DNA from: JBBIPA01 sp963775935
Lineage (GTDB): Bacteria; Chloroflexota; Dehalococcoidia; GIF9; UBA5629
DNA length: 64,000 nucleotides
Direction of reading: 5' to 3'
Assembly (NCBI GenBank): GCA_963775935.1
Contig: CAVZKR010000007.1
Coordinates: forward strand, 1 to 64,000
Part shown: in pieces, positions 53,289 to 61,981 of the stretch
How the letters are laid out: every line of letters starts with the position of its first letter
How positions within the stretch are numbered: position 1 is the stretch's first letter
Program-made: the position numbers and the translations under genes
The notes under the pieces: model-generated
Told to the model about the DNA's origin: nothing
Database searches by the model: none
What the model saw: the letters and a program-made list of their open reading frames with translations, nothing else

Positions 53289-53923
53289 TTTACGCTACCC
53301 TTACCTATGTGAGGCCGAGGTAATTTTGCTGCCAATTGCTCCAGAAGCTGCCGCTGATGCTCGTCAAGCGATGTTGGTGTCGCTACCACAATTATAACTA
53401 ACAAATCACCTTTACCGCTTTTACCAAAGCGTGTAATTCCCTTCCCTTTGAGGCGGAAAACCTTCCCTGTCTGCGTGCCCGGGGGTATTTTCAATGCAGT
53501 TTCTCCCTTAAGTGTGGGCACCATTACTTCAGTACCCAGTGCAGCCTGTGGGAAATTAAGGTAAAGTTGATACGTAATGTCAGTGCCATTGCGCTGAAAA
53601 ATCTGGTGAGCTTTCACCGAGACCAGAACATTTACCTCTCTGGGGATTTCACTTTTTTGCTCAGGTTGTGCTCTGGTTTTAATGCGGAGTTGGTAGCCAT
53701 CATCGATGCCAGGAGGTATCTCAACAGAAACAGGGTATAGTTGATACAGTTGCCCAGCACCGCTGCACTTGGGACATAGTGCTGGGCTGGAGCTTACTTT
53801 TTTCCCTGAGCCTTTGCATGTCGGACACGTTTCGCTGGTTTTTATTTCAATCGTTTTATGGCAGCCAAGCGCAGCCTCTTCGAGGGAAATGCTTACTGCA
53901 TAACGGACTTCATGCTCAGCCAT
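53267..53923 (-). CDS. DnaJ-like co-chaperone lacking the J domain
   Basis: 218 residues. It begins near the DnaJ beta-domain (VRYAVSISLEEAALGCHKTI), has two CxxCxGxG repeats (CPTCKGSGKK and CPKCSGAGQL) instead of four, then the substrate-binding C-terminal domains (VEIPPGIDDGYQLRI, ALKIPPGTQTGKVFRLKGKG, GDLLVIIVVATPTSLDEHQR). No J domain with HPD is present, and none is found just upstream. It should bind unfolded peptides but not stimulate DnaK ATPase directly. It could be a specialised chaperone, possibly for the hydrogenase genes that follow on the same strand, though that is only proximity. Confidence 0.75.
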   Translation of the reverse strand: MAEHEVRYAVSISLEEAALGCHKTIEIKTSETCPTCKGSGKKVSSSPALCPKCSGAGQLYQLYPVSVEIPPGIDDGYQLRIKTRAQPEQKSEIPREVNVLVSVKAHQIFQRNGTDITYQLYLNFPQAALGTEVMVPTLKGETALKIPPGTQTGKVFRLKGKGITRFGKSGKGDLLVIIVVATPTSLDEHQRQLLEQLAAKLPRPHIGKGSVKKQSGDG

Positions 53924-53991
53924 ACTTCAATTATATAGCATCTTGATTCAGGTATGGTATAGATACCAGGAGAGAGCTTGGTGAAAGTTAA

Positions 53992-54461
53992 TCATGCGGT
54001 TGGCTTTTCGTTTATCTCTTTAAGAACCATGCCAACGCATTTTGGGATTGCCTTTTTGACCTTTGGGGTACAGGCTTCGCTGAAGTTGCTGACATCGGAG
54101 ACTTCAATGGCGAAAATCACGATTTCTTTTGGTAGCGACAATCCCAGCTTATTGCCAAGCTCGAGAGCGGAAGCGAAATTGACGTTATGGGTTGAGGCAG
54201 TGTGACGGGTAGCGGCGAAATCGTTTGAATTGAGGCGGTAGACCTCTCCTGCCTTTCCCCCCTGGTTTGAATAGCATCGATAACAATGGCTTTATCATAA
54301 CCAGCGAGCAAGTCCAACAGACCCAAGCCGGCAAGGCTTGCTTCAGCGACTGAGAAATCTTTACGATTGGCGAGAGTCTTTTTGAGTTCTCTGGCGACGT
54401 AGAGCCCTGCACCGTCGTCGCATAGGATATCGTTGCCAAGACCAAGAACCAGGGTTTTCAT
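53992..54461 (-). pseudogene. [NiFe]-hydrogenase maturation protease (HyaD/HycI/FrhD family), frameshifted as read
   Basis: The N-terminus KTLVLGLGNDILCDDGAGLY and KAIVIDAIQT are the conserved G-x-G-N and D-A motifs of hydrogenase-processing proteases, which cut the C-terminal tail of the large subunit after nickel insertion. The frame breaks in a run of six G (plus strand C6 at 54257-54262). Adding one base restores KAGEVYRLNSNDFAATRHTA, THNVNFASALELG and IVIFAIEVSDVSNFSEACTP to the stop at 53992, giving about 155 residues, the normal length. A homopolymer sequencing error is likely; the gene is probably intact in the organism. It lies downstream of mvhA. Confidence 0.8.
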
Positions 54462-54493
54462 ACAGTATCCTTTAGCTCACGGCTCTTATCTGC

Positions 54494-54582
54494 CATTGCG
54501 AGCGAAGCGAAGCAATCTCGCTTTCCCTCTTTCTTCTCCCACGAGATCGCCACGCCCCGATTGCATCGGGGCTCGCGAGGAC
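54494..54582. repeat. Palindromic intergenic repeat (REP-like)
   Basis: CATTGCGAGCGAAGCGAAGC followed by AATCTCG, then ACGAGATCGCCACG and CTCGCGAGGAC, recalls the dispersed TTGCGAGGAGCGAAGC-type palindromic elements of many genomes. It contains a perfect hairpin GCCCCGA-TTGCA-TCGGGGC (54554-54572). It sits in the gap between mvhA and the protease gene. Only one copy is in the window. Confidence 0.5.
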
Positions 54583-54629
54583 ATATCGATAAGGAGAGAG
54601 CGAGAGTGAAGGGAGTCTAGTATGGCATA

Positions 54630-56099
54630 TTATAAGTTCTGGGTGAGCCTTTTTACTACCTCGCCCTTGCTGTCTCGGATGATAACCTCCATTGGCGCCT
54701 GCCCGGGCAGGGTATGGGTGGCGCAGCCAAAGCAGGGATCATAGGGTCGCCAGGCCATCTCAATGCGGTTAAGTAACCCTTCGGTGATTTCCTTCCCTGG
54801 CTTGATCAATTCCATAGCTGCTTTCTTGATGGACATATTGATGGGGGCTGCGTTATTGACAGTGGCGACAATTAAATTGGCTTTTTTAACCACTCCCCGC
54901 TCGTCGGTGACATAGTGATGAGTTAACGTACCTCGAGGAGCTTCCACAATGCCTACACCCTCATCCGGTTTGGCTGTAGGGATGGTGCGGATATTGGGGC
55001 TGGTGATTTCAGAGTCCTGGCTGAGCTCAAGCAGCCTTTCAGCAGCGTAGAGAAGCTCTACGAGGCGTGCCCAGTGGGTGGCAAGCGTCTGGTGGACCGG
55101 CTTGCCTCCCAGCGTCGAATAGAACTTCTCATAGGCTTCCTGTGCCAAAGGAGTTGCCATGCCATCGGCAGCATTCAACCTGGAAAGAGGGGTAGACCGG
55201 AACAGCCCGCTGTCTTTACCATCCACGAAGCCCTTCCAGCCGATTTTCTTGAGATAGGGAAACTTGATATAAGTCCAGGGCTCGACATGCTCGGCGATAT
55301 GTTCCAGATATTCATGAGGTGAATACTTGACGAACTCTTTTCCTTCGGGATCGACCACTCTCACCTTGCCGTCGTAGAAATTGACCTTATTCTTGTCGTC
55401 GACCATTCCCATGTAGTAGGTACGATGGGTATAGGCATCGCTGAGAATCATATCCACATAGGCTTTGTTCTTGAGGACGATGTCATCAAAAACCTTCAGA
55501 GAGATCTTGCCAAATTCCACGGCATCTCTAGCAATTTGCTCCACCTCTTTTCTTTCCTCTTCGTTCAGCCCTTTGCTGATACCGCCGGGTAAGCCAAAGA
55601 CGGGATGGACTGCTCTACCACCGAGCATCTGGATAATCCGGTGGTTTTTCATTCTGGTGTTGATGACTGCTTTGCCCAGCTCCAGCCCCACCTTGGCGAT
55701 AACGCCCAGGATATTACGCTCAGCGACAGGAGCATCGGGACCCATGACGAAATCGGGACCGCCGAGGATATAGAAGTGGGTGGTATGGTCGGTCACATAA
55801 AAAGCGCTGTAGAAGAGCTCGCGAAGCTTTTTCGCCGGACTCGGCGGATCAACGTGGAATAAATCGTCGAGCGCTTTAGTGGCTGCCATGTGATGTGCTT
55901 CAGGGCATACGCCGCAGATACGTTGCGTTATCTGAGGCATATCTTCAACCAGACGCCCTTCGGCAAATTTTTCAAAACCTCGCAGCTCTGGTATCTGGAG
56001 GTAAGCATTCTCCACTCCCCCGGCATCGTTGAGGAAGATTTCTATTTTACCGTGACCCTCGAGACGGGTAATCGGGTCTATCGTCACTCTTTTCGTCAT
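54630..56099 (-). CDS. mvhA: F420-non-reducing [NiFe]-hydrogenase large subunit MvhA (group 3c)
   Basis: 489 residues. DPITRLEGHGKIEIF, the first nickel motif RICGVCPEAHHMAATKALDD, GTLTHHYVTDERGVVKKANL and the C-terminal nickel motif RPYDPCFGCATHTLPGQAPM are all present. The tail after the conserved His is the part removed by the maturation protease. It splits H2 and passes electrons through MvhG and MvhD to HdrA. Its ATG overlaps the mvhG stop (ATGA). Both nickel sites have cysteine, not selenocysteine. Confidence 0.94.
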   Translation of the reverse strand: MTKRVTIDPITRLEGHGKIEIFLNDAGGVENAYLQIPELRGFEKFAEGRLVEDMPQITQRICGVCPEAHHMAATKALDDLFHVDPPSPAKKLRELFYSAFYVTDHTTHFYILGGPDFVMGPDAPVAERNILGVIAKVGLELGKAVINTRMKNHRIIQMLGGRAVHPVFGLPGGISKGLNEEERKEVEQIARDAVEFGKISLKVFDDIVLKNKAYVDMILSDAYTHRTYYMGMVDDKNKVNFYDGKVRVVDPEGKEFVKYSPHEYLEHIAEHVEPWTYIKFPYLKKIGWKGFVDGKDSGLFRSTPLSRLNAADGMATPLAQEAYEKFYSTLGGKPVHQTLATHWARLVELLYAAERLLELSQDSEITSPNIRTIPTAKPDEGVGIVEAPRGTLTHHYVTDERGVVKKANLIVATVNNAAPINMSIKKAAMELIKPGKEITEGLLNRIEMAWRPYDPCFGCATHTLPGQAPMEVIIRDSKGEVVKRLTQNL

Positions 56100-57057
56100 T
56101 TTATCCTCGCCCTCCTTAATAGCGACTCAGGCAAACTATAGCGGTAGAAGGTACCCACCGGGTCGGGGATATCATCGATAATCTTTTGAATTTCATCCTT
56201 CTCTTTGGAGTCGATGACCGAAGCTACGGCGCTGAGATAGTGAGCGCCCTGGTCAATCACCCCGGTGACGGGACCGTAGCAGCCGGTGCAGGGCATATTC
56301 GCCTGGGGGCAGGGTGCACCGCAGCCACCTTTGGTAGCGACACCGGCACACAGCAAACCCTGTTCCAGGAGACATATCTGCGGGTCGGTGGTGATTTCAT
56401 AGGTCCGGTAGAACTTCTTGACCTTCTTGACATCTCGCTTGCGCGGGCAATCGTCGCAGACGGCTTTGGCGTTATGGCTGATGACTGTTCCTACAGGAGG
56501 CAGTTTGCCGGTAATCAGTGCTTCCAGAGCCATCCAGGTTGTTTTTTCTTCCGGCGGGCAACCGGGGATGATATATTCCACAGGCACTGTCTGAGGCAGG
56601 CTCTTAACGGTATCATAAAGCTCGGGGAGGGTAAGCTCTCCCTCGGGCACCTGATACTTGACCTGCGGGGTGACCTTATTTGGGATTATCCGTAGACTGA
56701 GTTTCGAAATAGACGCGCTCGAAAATAGACTGTTTATTAAATAAATTAGCCAGCCCGGGAATGCCGCCGGTATAGGCGCAGGCGCCATAGGCAATCAAGC
56801 ACTTTCGACTTTTCGCGGAGCAATTTTGCCAGATGTTCCTGCTCTGAAGTCCTGATGCCACCGTTGAACAGGCAGACGTCAATGCTTTTATCGGGCATAG
56901 CCTCGACATCCTTGTACTTGACGTCGATAGCCACTGGCCAGAAGACGATGTCAGCCACTTCAGCGAGTTTGAGGAGTTTCTCGCCAATCTGGAGTTGAGC
57001 GATTTCACAGCCACCACAACTCGCCGCCCAGTAGAGAGCCAATTTTAGCTTAGCCAT
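56096..57057 (-). pseudogene. mvhG: F420-non-reducing hydrogenase small subunit MvhG, two frameshifts as read
   Basis: Starts MAKLKLALYWAASCGGCEIA at 57057, the proximal cluster motif. Two single-base insertions break the frame. The first, at about 56796-56798 (CTTGATT where CTGATT is expected), is followed by IAYGACAYTGGIPGLANLF. The second, in AAA at 56679-56681, is followed by NKVTPQVKYQVPEGELTLPE and the cluster segments IPGCPPEEKTTW, CDDCPRKRDV and CPQANMPCTGCYGPVTGV to 56096. Restored, the protein is about 319 residues, normal length. Both changes lie in short homopolymers and the surrounding complex is conserved, so sequencing error is more likely than loss. Overlaps mvhD and mvhA. Confidence 0.8.
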
Positions 57058-57472
57058 GGGCACCTCCATTACTGCGGCTTAGAGGTCCAAGCTCCTTAAT
57101 CTGCTCCGTCATCTCATTGACGATAGCGGCGAATCGGTCGCCTTCTGAAGCTGAGACCCAGTCCAGCCTTACTCGTTTATCCTCGATACCGAGTTGGGCA
57201 AGCATTTTCTTGAGCAGGGGAATCCTGCGCGCTGTTTTCACATTACCTTCCTGGTAATGACATTCACCGAGATGTCAGCCGCAGACCAGTACACCGTCTG
57301 CCCCTCTCTCAAAGGCTTTGAGAATAAAGGTAGGTTCGACGCGACCGCTGCACATCACCCGCACCACGCGCACATTGGGGGCGTATTTCTTGCGGGAGGT
57401 GCCTGCCAGGTCAGCGCCAGCATACGAGCACCAGTTACACAGGAATCCTACAATCTTAGGTTCGTAGCTCAT
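57050..57472 (-). CDS. mvhD: MvhD iron-sulfur subunit, predicted selenoprotein (Sec66)
   Basis: 140 residues if TGA at 57277-57275 is read as selenocysteine. MvhD motifs lie on both sides in one frame: FLCNWCSYAGADLAG, RVMCSGRVEPTFILKAFERG, then GVLVCG-U-HLGECHYQEGN and PLLKKMLAQLGIEDKRVRLD. In family members the position after CG is normally Cys. MvhD carries a [2Fe-2S] cluster and links the hydrogenase to HdrA. The ATG overlaps the hdrA stop (ATGA), and the stop overlaps the mvhG start by eight bases. The frame is uninterrupted otherwise, which argues against a random error. Confidence 0.82.
57241..57277 (-). promoter_or_regulatory. Candidate SECIS hairpin after the mvhD TGA
   Basis: From TGA (57277-57275) there are 22 bases to an apical loop AGGAA (57252-57248), closed by a perfect 7-bp stem CATTACC/GGTAATG. 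The spacing and a G in the first two loop positions agree with the published bacterial SECIS consensus. A competing stem TGACAT/ATGTCA includes the TGA itself. Confidence 0.65.
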
Positions 57473-59430
57473 ACTAACGCTCCTTCTATCTGTGCCATGA
57501 TTTGCTCGGTGGTGAAGTGTCTGCTGGTGATAGCGCCGCTGGGGCAAGCCGCAGCGCAGGTGCCACAACCTTTGCACAACGCTTCGTTAATCACAGATAC
57601 CTTCTTATTTTCATCGTAGGATATGGCATTATAAGAGCATAGGCCAATGCACGTTTTACAGCCAGAGCAGAGCTCCTCATTGACCACTGCGGTGGCTGCT
57701 TCGACCTCCACGCTACCCTTACTGATCATAGAGAGGACTCGCGCCGCCGCCGCCGCTGCCTGAGCGACAGTGTCAGGAATGTCCTTCGGTCCCTGACAGC
57801 AGCCGGCGATAAACACCCCATCGGTGGTAGTAGCAATGGGGTCAAGCTTGGGATGTTTTTCCAGAAAGAAGCCATCCTTGCTTCTGCTGATAGAAAATTG
57901 CCTGGCAACTTCGCTGACATCAGCCCTTGGCTCCAGAGCGGTACTCAGCACTACCATGTCAACGGGGATGCGGCGCTGCTTGCCGATAAGGGTATCCTCG
58001 CAGATAACCACCAGTTTTCCCTGCTCTTCGGGACTCTCAGCAGCATCGGTAACCTCTGCGGCGCGCCCGCGGATAAAGTTCACGCCCTCCTCTTGAAGGC
58101 GATTGTAGAACTCTTCATAGCCCTTGCCGAAACAGCGCAGGTCAATGTAGAGCTGGTAGATATCGGCATCATGGATTTTCTCTCTAATTAGGTGGGAGAA
58201 CTTGAGCGAATACATGCAGCAGACCCGAGAACAATACTCATGGTAGTTGCTGTCGCGGCTGCCTACACAGTGGAGAATGGCCACGCTCTTCGGTGTTGAA
58301 CCATCCTTGCGCAGTATCTTACCGCCTGTTGGGCCCGAAGCATTGCTCATTCTCTCGAACTGAATGCCGCTGATGACGTTATCCAGCCGTCCGTAGCCGA
58401 ACTGGGAGATAATAGTTGGGTCGAAGTTATCGAAACCAGTGGTGACGATGATACAGCCTACGTCCACCTCGATTATTTTCTCCGTTTGCTCGAAGTCAAT
58501 TGCCTTCGCTTCGCAGAACTTCTCGCAGGCGCGGCATTTTCCTTTCAGGAAGTACGTGCAGTGCTCTCGGTCAATGACAGGGATATTGGGTACTGCCTGT
58601 GGGAACGGTGTATAGATTACTTTTCTCATGCCAGTCCCCTCGTCAAACTCATTGGGCACTTTCATGGGGCATTTCTCCTGGCAGGTACCGCAGCCAGTGC
58701 ATTTGCTTTCATCGACATAACGGGGCTTCTTTCTTATCTTAACCTTGAAATTGCCCACATAGCCTGAAACATCGACGACTTCACTATAGGTCATCATCTC
58801 GATGTTTTTGTGTGACCTCACCGAGGCCATTTTCGGTGTGAGTATTCAGGCAGAACAGTCTAAGGTGGGAAAGGTCTTATCCAGTTGCGCCATATGACCG
58901 CCGATAGAGGGCTCGCGCTCTACCAGAAACACTTTATTGCCCGAATCGGCAATTTCCAGGGCTGCCTGTATACCAGCGATGCCCGCGCCGACGATGAGGG
59001 TATTGGCATTCACCGGCACCTCTTTGGTTTCCAGCGGCTGATGGTAGTAGACACGCCTCACGGCAGCGCTCACCATTGCTTTGGCCTTCTCCGTAGCTGC
59101 CGCCTTATCTTCAATAACCCAAGCGCATTGCTCGCGGATATTTGCCATCTCGAAGAAGTAGGGGTTTAAGCCAGCGCTGGCTAAAACTCGCCTGAAGGTT
59201 GGCTCATGCAATCGCGGCGAGCAGGAGGCAACAACCACACGGTTAATTCCCTGCTCCTTGATATCGTTTTTTATCAGCTCCTGCCCCGGGTCTGAACACA
59301 TGAACTTGTACTCGCGGGCAAGGGCTACCGACGGTAGACCTTTGGCGAACTCAATTACCTGCGGCACATCGACCGTACCGGCGATGTTGGCGCCGCAATC
59401 GCAGACATAGACGCCTATTTTGGGCTCCAT
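57469..59430 (-). CDS. hdrA: Heterodisulfide reductase subunit HdrA, predicted selenoprotein (Sec195)
   Basis: 653 residues from the ATG at 59430 (AAGGAGG five bases before) if TGA at 58848-58846 is read as selenocysteine. The N-terminal KIGVYVCDCGANIAG is followed by the FAD site TLIVGAGIAGIQAALEIADS, FLVEREPSIGGHMAQLDKTF and PTLDCSA-U-ILTPKM, where HdrA has a conserved Cys. Other clusters: CTGCGTCQEKCPMKVP, YFLKGKCRACEKFCEAKAID, and the C-terminal double ferredoxin CSGCKTCIGLCSYNAI and CKGCGTCAAACPSGAI. HdrA holds the bifurcating flavin. The frame is open on both sides of the TGA, with no indel. Confidence 0.85.
58819..58848 (-). promoter_or_regulatory. Candidate SECIS hairpin after the hdrA TGA
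   Basis: CACCGA (58838-58833) and TCGGTG (58824-58819) form a perfect 6-bp stem with loop AAATGGCC, starting seven bases after TGA. The TGA-to-loop distance (13) is slightly short of the usual bacterial range, so this hairpin is weaker evidence than the one in mvhD. Confidence 0.45.
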
Positions 59431-59443
59431 TCGCACCTCCTTA

Positions 59444-60323
59444 TCATTTCGATAGATATCCAGCCAGTGCTTTCTGTGGTGAGATGATGCATTTCTCCAG
59501 ACTTAATTCTTTGCTATCGATACCGAAAGCCACACCCATAAGCTGGGTGAAAAAGAGCACCGGTATATTGAACTTCGTCTTAAACTTTTTGTTCACCTTG
59601 CCCTGATAGACGTCGAGATTCGTTTGACATAAAGGGCAGACGGTAACAATACATTGTGCGCCGTTGCTGGCAGCGCTTTCAAAGAGCTTGTGGAGCAATT
59701 CCAGGGCAATATCTTCTTCAGAGAGGATAAGAGAACCTCCGCAGCATCGAGCCTTCAAAGGGAAGGATATTGCCTCAGCCCCCAGGCTATTGACCAGTCC
59801 ATCAAGCGATTTGGGAAATTCTGGATGGTCAAAGCTTGGCCCTGGTCTGACAATCTGGCAGCCATAGTAAGGTGCTACTTTCAGCCCGCTGAGGGTCTTT
59901 CTTTACTCGGGACTTAATGTTGTCATAGCCGATATCGTTAACAAAAACGTCAAGGATATGGCGCACCTTGACCGTGCCTTTGTATTCCAGATTGCCGGCA
60001 GCCAGTGCTTCTTTTACCTGAGCTTTTAGCTCTGGGTATTGTTTAAGTGCGGTATTGGTCTTGGTAAGGAGGACGAAGCAAGCGCTGCAGGGAGTAATCA
60101 GGTCGAAACCTCTTTTTTCCGCCAGCGCCAGGTTGCGAGCCGAACAGCAGTAGGAGGCAAGCTCATCAACAGAAGTGTATGGTGTTGAGCCGCAGCAATT
60201 CCAATCCTCGAGCTCGATGAAGTCTGCATCCAGAGCCTTAGCCACTGCCCGGGTAGAAGTGTCATAAGCTTTAGCGCCACCATGGGCTGAAGAACAACCG
60301 GGGAAGTACGTATAGTATTTCAT
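59444..60323 (-). pseudogene. hdrB: Heterodisulfide reductase subunit HdrB, one frameshift as read
   Basis: The first CCG domain is in frame from the ATG at 60323: TYFPGCSSAHGGAKAYDTST, LEDWNCCGSTPYTSVDELAS, FDLITPCSACFVLLTKTN. At about 59893-59895 (CCC in AAAGACCCTCAGC) one extra base shifts the frame. The second CCG domain continues one frame over: LSGLKVAPYYGCQIVRPGPS, FPLKARCCGGSL, CIVTVCPLCQTNLDVYQGKV. Corrected length is about 292 residues, normal for HdrB, which holds the non-cubane clusters that reduce the heterodisulfide. The indel lies in a homopolymer, so it may be a sequencing error. One base separates it from hdrC. Confidence 0.8.
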
Positions 60324-60324
60324 C

Positions 60325-60903
60325 CTATTTTTTGCCTCCTATCGCAATCATCTCAGCCTTATCCAGAACGGCTTTAAGTTGTTCCTCTGCCTCAGGCTTC
60401 AGTCGTTTGGCTTTGGGGGATAATCGCCCGTGTCTCAGCAAGCTAAGAGCCTGTGGCAGCATCTTAATGGCGCGCAGCGGATTGGTCAATAAATAGAACC
60501 AGGTCATAAAGCCCATCTCGGGGACGCTTCCGATACTGTAAACGAAGTCACTGAAGCTCCGGTACATTTTTGGAGTGTAGGTGCGTCCGCTGCTCATATT
60601 GTTGCGCAGCGCCAGACACTCGAGCGTATGCATGAGGTCTGTGGGCTTGATTCCCCTGGGGCAGCGTACAGTGCACAGATAGCAGGATAAACAGAGCCAT
60701 GGTGAATGGCTCGACAGTACCTCATCTCTCATGCCAGCCCTCGCCATAGCGATAAGCTGACGGGGTGTGTAGTCCATCTTACTGGCGTTGGGGCAGGATG
60801 CAGAGCAGGTGCCACATTGGATACAGAGCTTGACCACCTCACCTCCAGGAATAGCGCTGATTTCATTGACAAAGGAAGTATTGCTTTGCTTCTGTGTTTC
60901 CAT
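60325..60903 (-). CDS. hdrC: Heterodisulfide reductase subunit HdrC
   Basis: 192 residues. Two ferredoxin motifs, CIQCGTCSASCPNASKMDYT (about 27-46) and CLSCYLCTVRCPRGIKPTDL (about 70-89), are followed by a helical region (MGFMTWFYLLTNPLRAIKML). HdrC passes electrons from HdrA to HdrB. It is the first gene of hdrCBA-mvhDGA. Confidence 0.92.
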   Translation of the reverse strand: METQKQSNTSFVNEISAIPGGEVVKLCIQCGTCSASCPNASKMDYTPRQLIAMARAGMRDEVLSSHSPWLCLSCYLCTVRCPRGIKPTDLMHTLECLALRNNMSSGRTYTPKMYRSFSDFVYSIGSVPEMGFMTWFYLLTNPLRAIKMLPQALSLLRHGRLSPKAKRLKPEAEEQLKAVLDKAEMIAIGGKK

Positions 60904-60977
60904 AGCTCACCACCCTATTTAGTTATTTTAAAGACTCTTATTACGGGATTTGGATTTTTCAGGTATATGACTATATG

Positions 60978-61029
60978 GAATGCTTAATATCGCCAAATTT
61001 AGTATACCACCATTTTGAATCTTAACCAA
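60978..61029 (-). promoter_or_regulatory. Promoter of the hdrC operon with a shared upstream block
   Basis: On the minus strand TTGGTT (61029-61024), 17 bases and TATACT (61006-61001) form a promoter about 100 bases before the hdrC ATG. Immediately downstream, CTAAATTTGGCGATATTAAG followed by CATTC (61002-60978) nearly repeats the block at 242-219 upstream of the molybdopterin-type FAD-subunit gene. Confidence 0.5.
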
Positions 61030-61170
61030 AGCTCACCTTTTCTCTGGCCCACTATAACGCAAAATCGCCAGAACCCGTCGGCAAGCATGAGTAGGGGGGA
61101 GAAGAGAGTTTTGTCCGTTTAGAACAAAAGACGCTTGCCAGGGTTTCTGGCACATTCAAAATAAAGGAAA

Positions 61171-61347
61171 TTATCGACGTGCGAGCTCTTCCGCGCCTTT
61201 AAGCGCCAGGGCTCTCCGCTTCTGGCGCTGGCGTGCATCGCGCATAACCTGAAGCAGACCACTCACGTTCATATACCAGATGAGCGCTATAGGGAAGGCG
61301 ATGATCGCTATACCTACTATAATCGCCAGTATAAAATACCACTCCAT
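61171..61347 (-). CDS. One-helix microprotein, paralog A
   Basis: 58 residues from the ATG at 61347, eight bases after AGGAG. One hydrophobic helix (YFILAIIVGIAIIAFPIALI) then WYMNVSGLLQVMRDARQRQK and a basic end. It aligns without gaps to the protein encoded directly upstream (61372-61554): shared W-x-F-I-x-A-x-I, FP-x-A-x-IWY-x-NV-x-G and R-(D/E)-AR-x-R. N-terminus outside and basic C-terminus in the cytoplasm is the likely topology. Function unknown; the position suggests a link with the Hdr-Mvh complex. Confidence 0.65.
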   Translation of the reverse strand: MEWYFILAIIVGIAIIAFPIALIWYMNVSGLLQVMRDARQRQKRRALALKGAEELARR

Positions 61348-61371
61348 TTTGCCTACTCCTTTCTCACTACA

Positions 61372-61554
61372 TTATTGACCAGTATGTCGTTCAGCTGCTG
61401 CCACCATATGTTCTTGCTCTCGGGCAGCCCGTCTCTTCCGTGCCTCTCTAACGGCAGCATAAATACCGCCGACATTGAGGTACCAGATAAATGCCACTGG
61501 AAACAGAATAATGGGTATCGCTATAATCAGTGCTACGATAAATTCCCAATGCAT
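61372..61554 (-). CDS. One-helix microprotein, paralog B
   Basis: 60 residues from the ATG at 61554, seven bases after GGAGG. MHWEFIVALIIAIPIILFPV then AFIWYLNVGGIYAAVREARK and a charged tail (REQEHMVAAAERHTGQ). Paralog of the next gene (61171-61347), with 24 bases between them, so they form one operon. The conserved IWY-x-NV-x-G motif lies just after the membrane helix. No database family is known to me. Confidence 0.65.
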   Translation of the reverse strand: MHWEFIVALIIAIPIILFPVAFIWYLNVGGIYAAVREARKRRAAREQEHMVAAAERHTGQ

Positions 61555-61611
61555 TTTGCAACCTCCTTTCTTCCCTCGCCTCTCACCACTGTGTCCAGAT
61601 TACCACAGAAT

Positions 61612-61662
61612 TGTGAAGCTGCCTTCCGCCCCGATACCTGTTTTCAACCGTCTAAAATACCT
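61612..61662 (-). repeat. Degenerate second copy of the small zinc-ribbon segment
   Basis: The 15 bases at 61648-61662 (CCGTCTAAAATACCT on the plus strand) are identical to 61981-61995. Similarity continues through ACAG, GGAAG and CTGTGG positions of the neighbouring small gene, but single-base differences disrupt the reading frame. It looks like a decayed tandem copy. The rest of 61555-61834 shows no gene. Confidence 0.4.
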
Positions 61663-61834
61663 ATTCACAGTGCTATCGCCATTTGTCAAGAAACAGTAAC
61701 TGACACGGTGAGGTTTTTAACTCGTAAAATACCACTCCGTCTCTTGCTCAGAGAGGGAGTGTGAGGGAGGGTGATGACGAAGTCTGTAGTCTATCTTTTA
61801 TGAGGTACCTTGAAATATTCCTTCACATCATGAA

Positions 61835-61981
61835 CTATGCCTGGTAGAGGTAAGAGAGTACAGTGGAACTAAGTCGGCGAGACTTTTTGATGCTCCTAAC
61901 GATTCTCTTGCCTCTACCCACTGGTATTACAATACCACAGTACTGACAATAGTAACTTCCGTTTTGATACTTGTTTTTCAC
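61835..61981 (-). CDS. Possible small zinc-ribbon protein
   Basis: 48 codons from GTG at 61981: VKNKYQNGSYYCQYCGIVIP then VGRGKRIVRSIKKSRRLSST and a hydrophobic end. One CxxC pair and a basic middle part suggest half a zinc ribbon or a nucleic-acid-binding peptide. No strong ribosome-binding site is present. A degenerate repeat of the same segment lies about 330 bases away. Tentative. Confidence 0.35.
   Translation of the reverse strand: MKNKYQNGSYYCQYCGIVIPVGRGKRIVRSIKKSRRLSSTVLSYLYQA

Noticed and set aside
53978..54205. Rightward 75-codon open frame
   Set aside because: It is antisense to the second half of the hydrogenase maturation protease, whose restored frame matches its family; this strand has no family match.
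57275..58848. Reading hdrA and mvhD as truncated pseudogenes because of internal stops
   Set aside because: Both stops are TGA, both replace a family cysteine, there is no indel around either, and a hairpin follows each. Selenocysteine explains all of this better.
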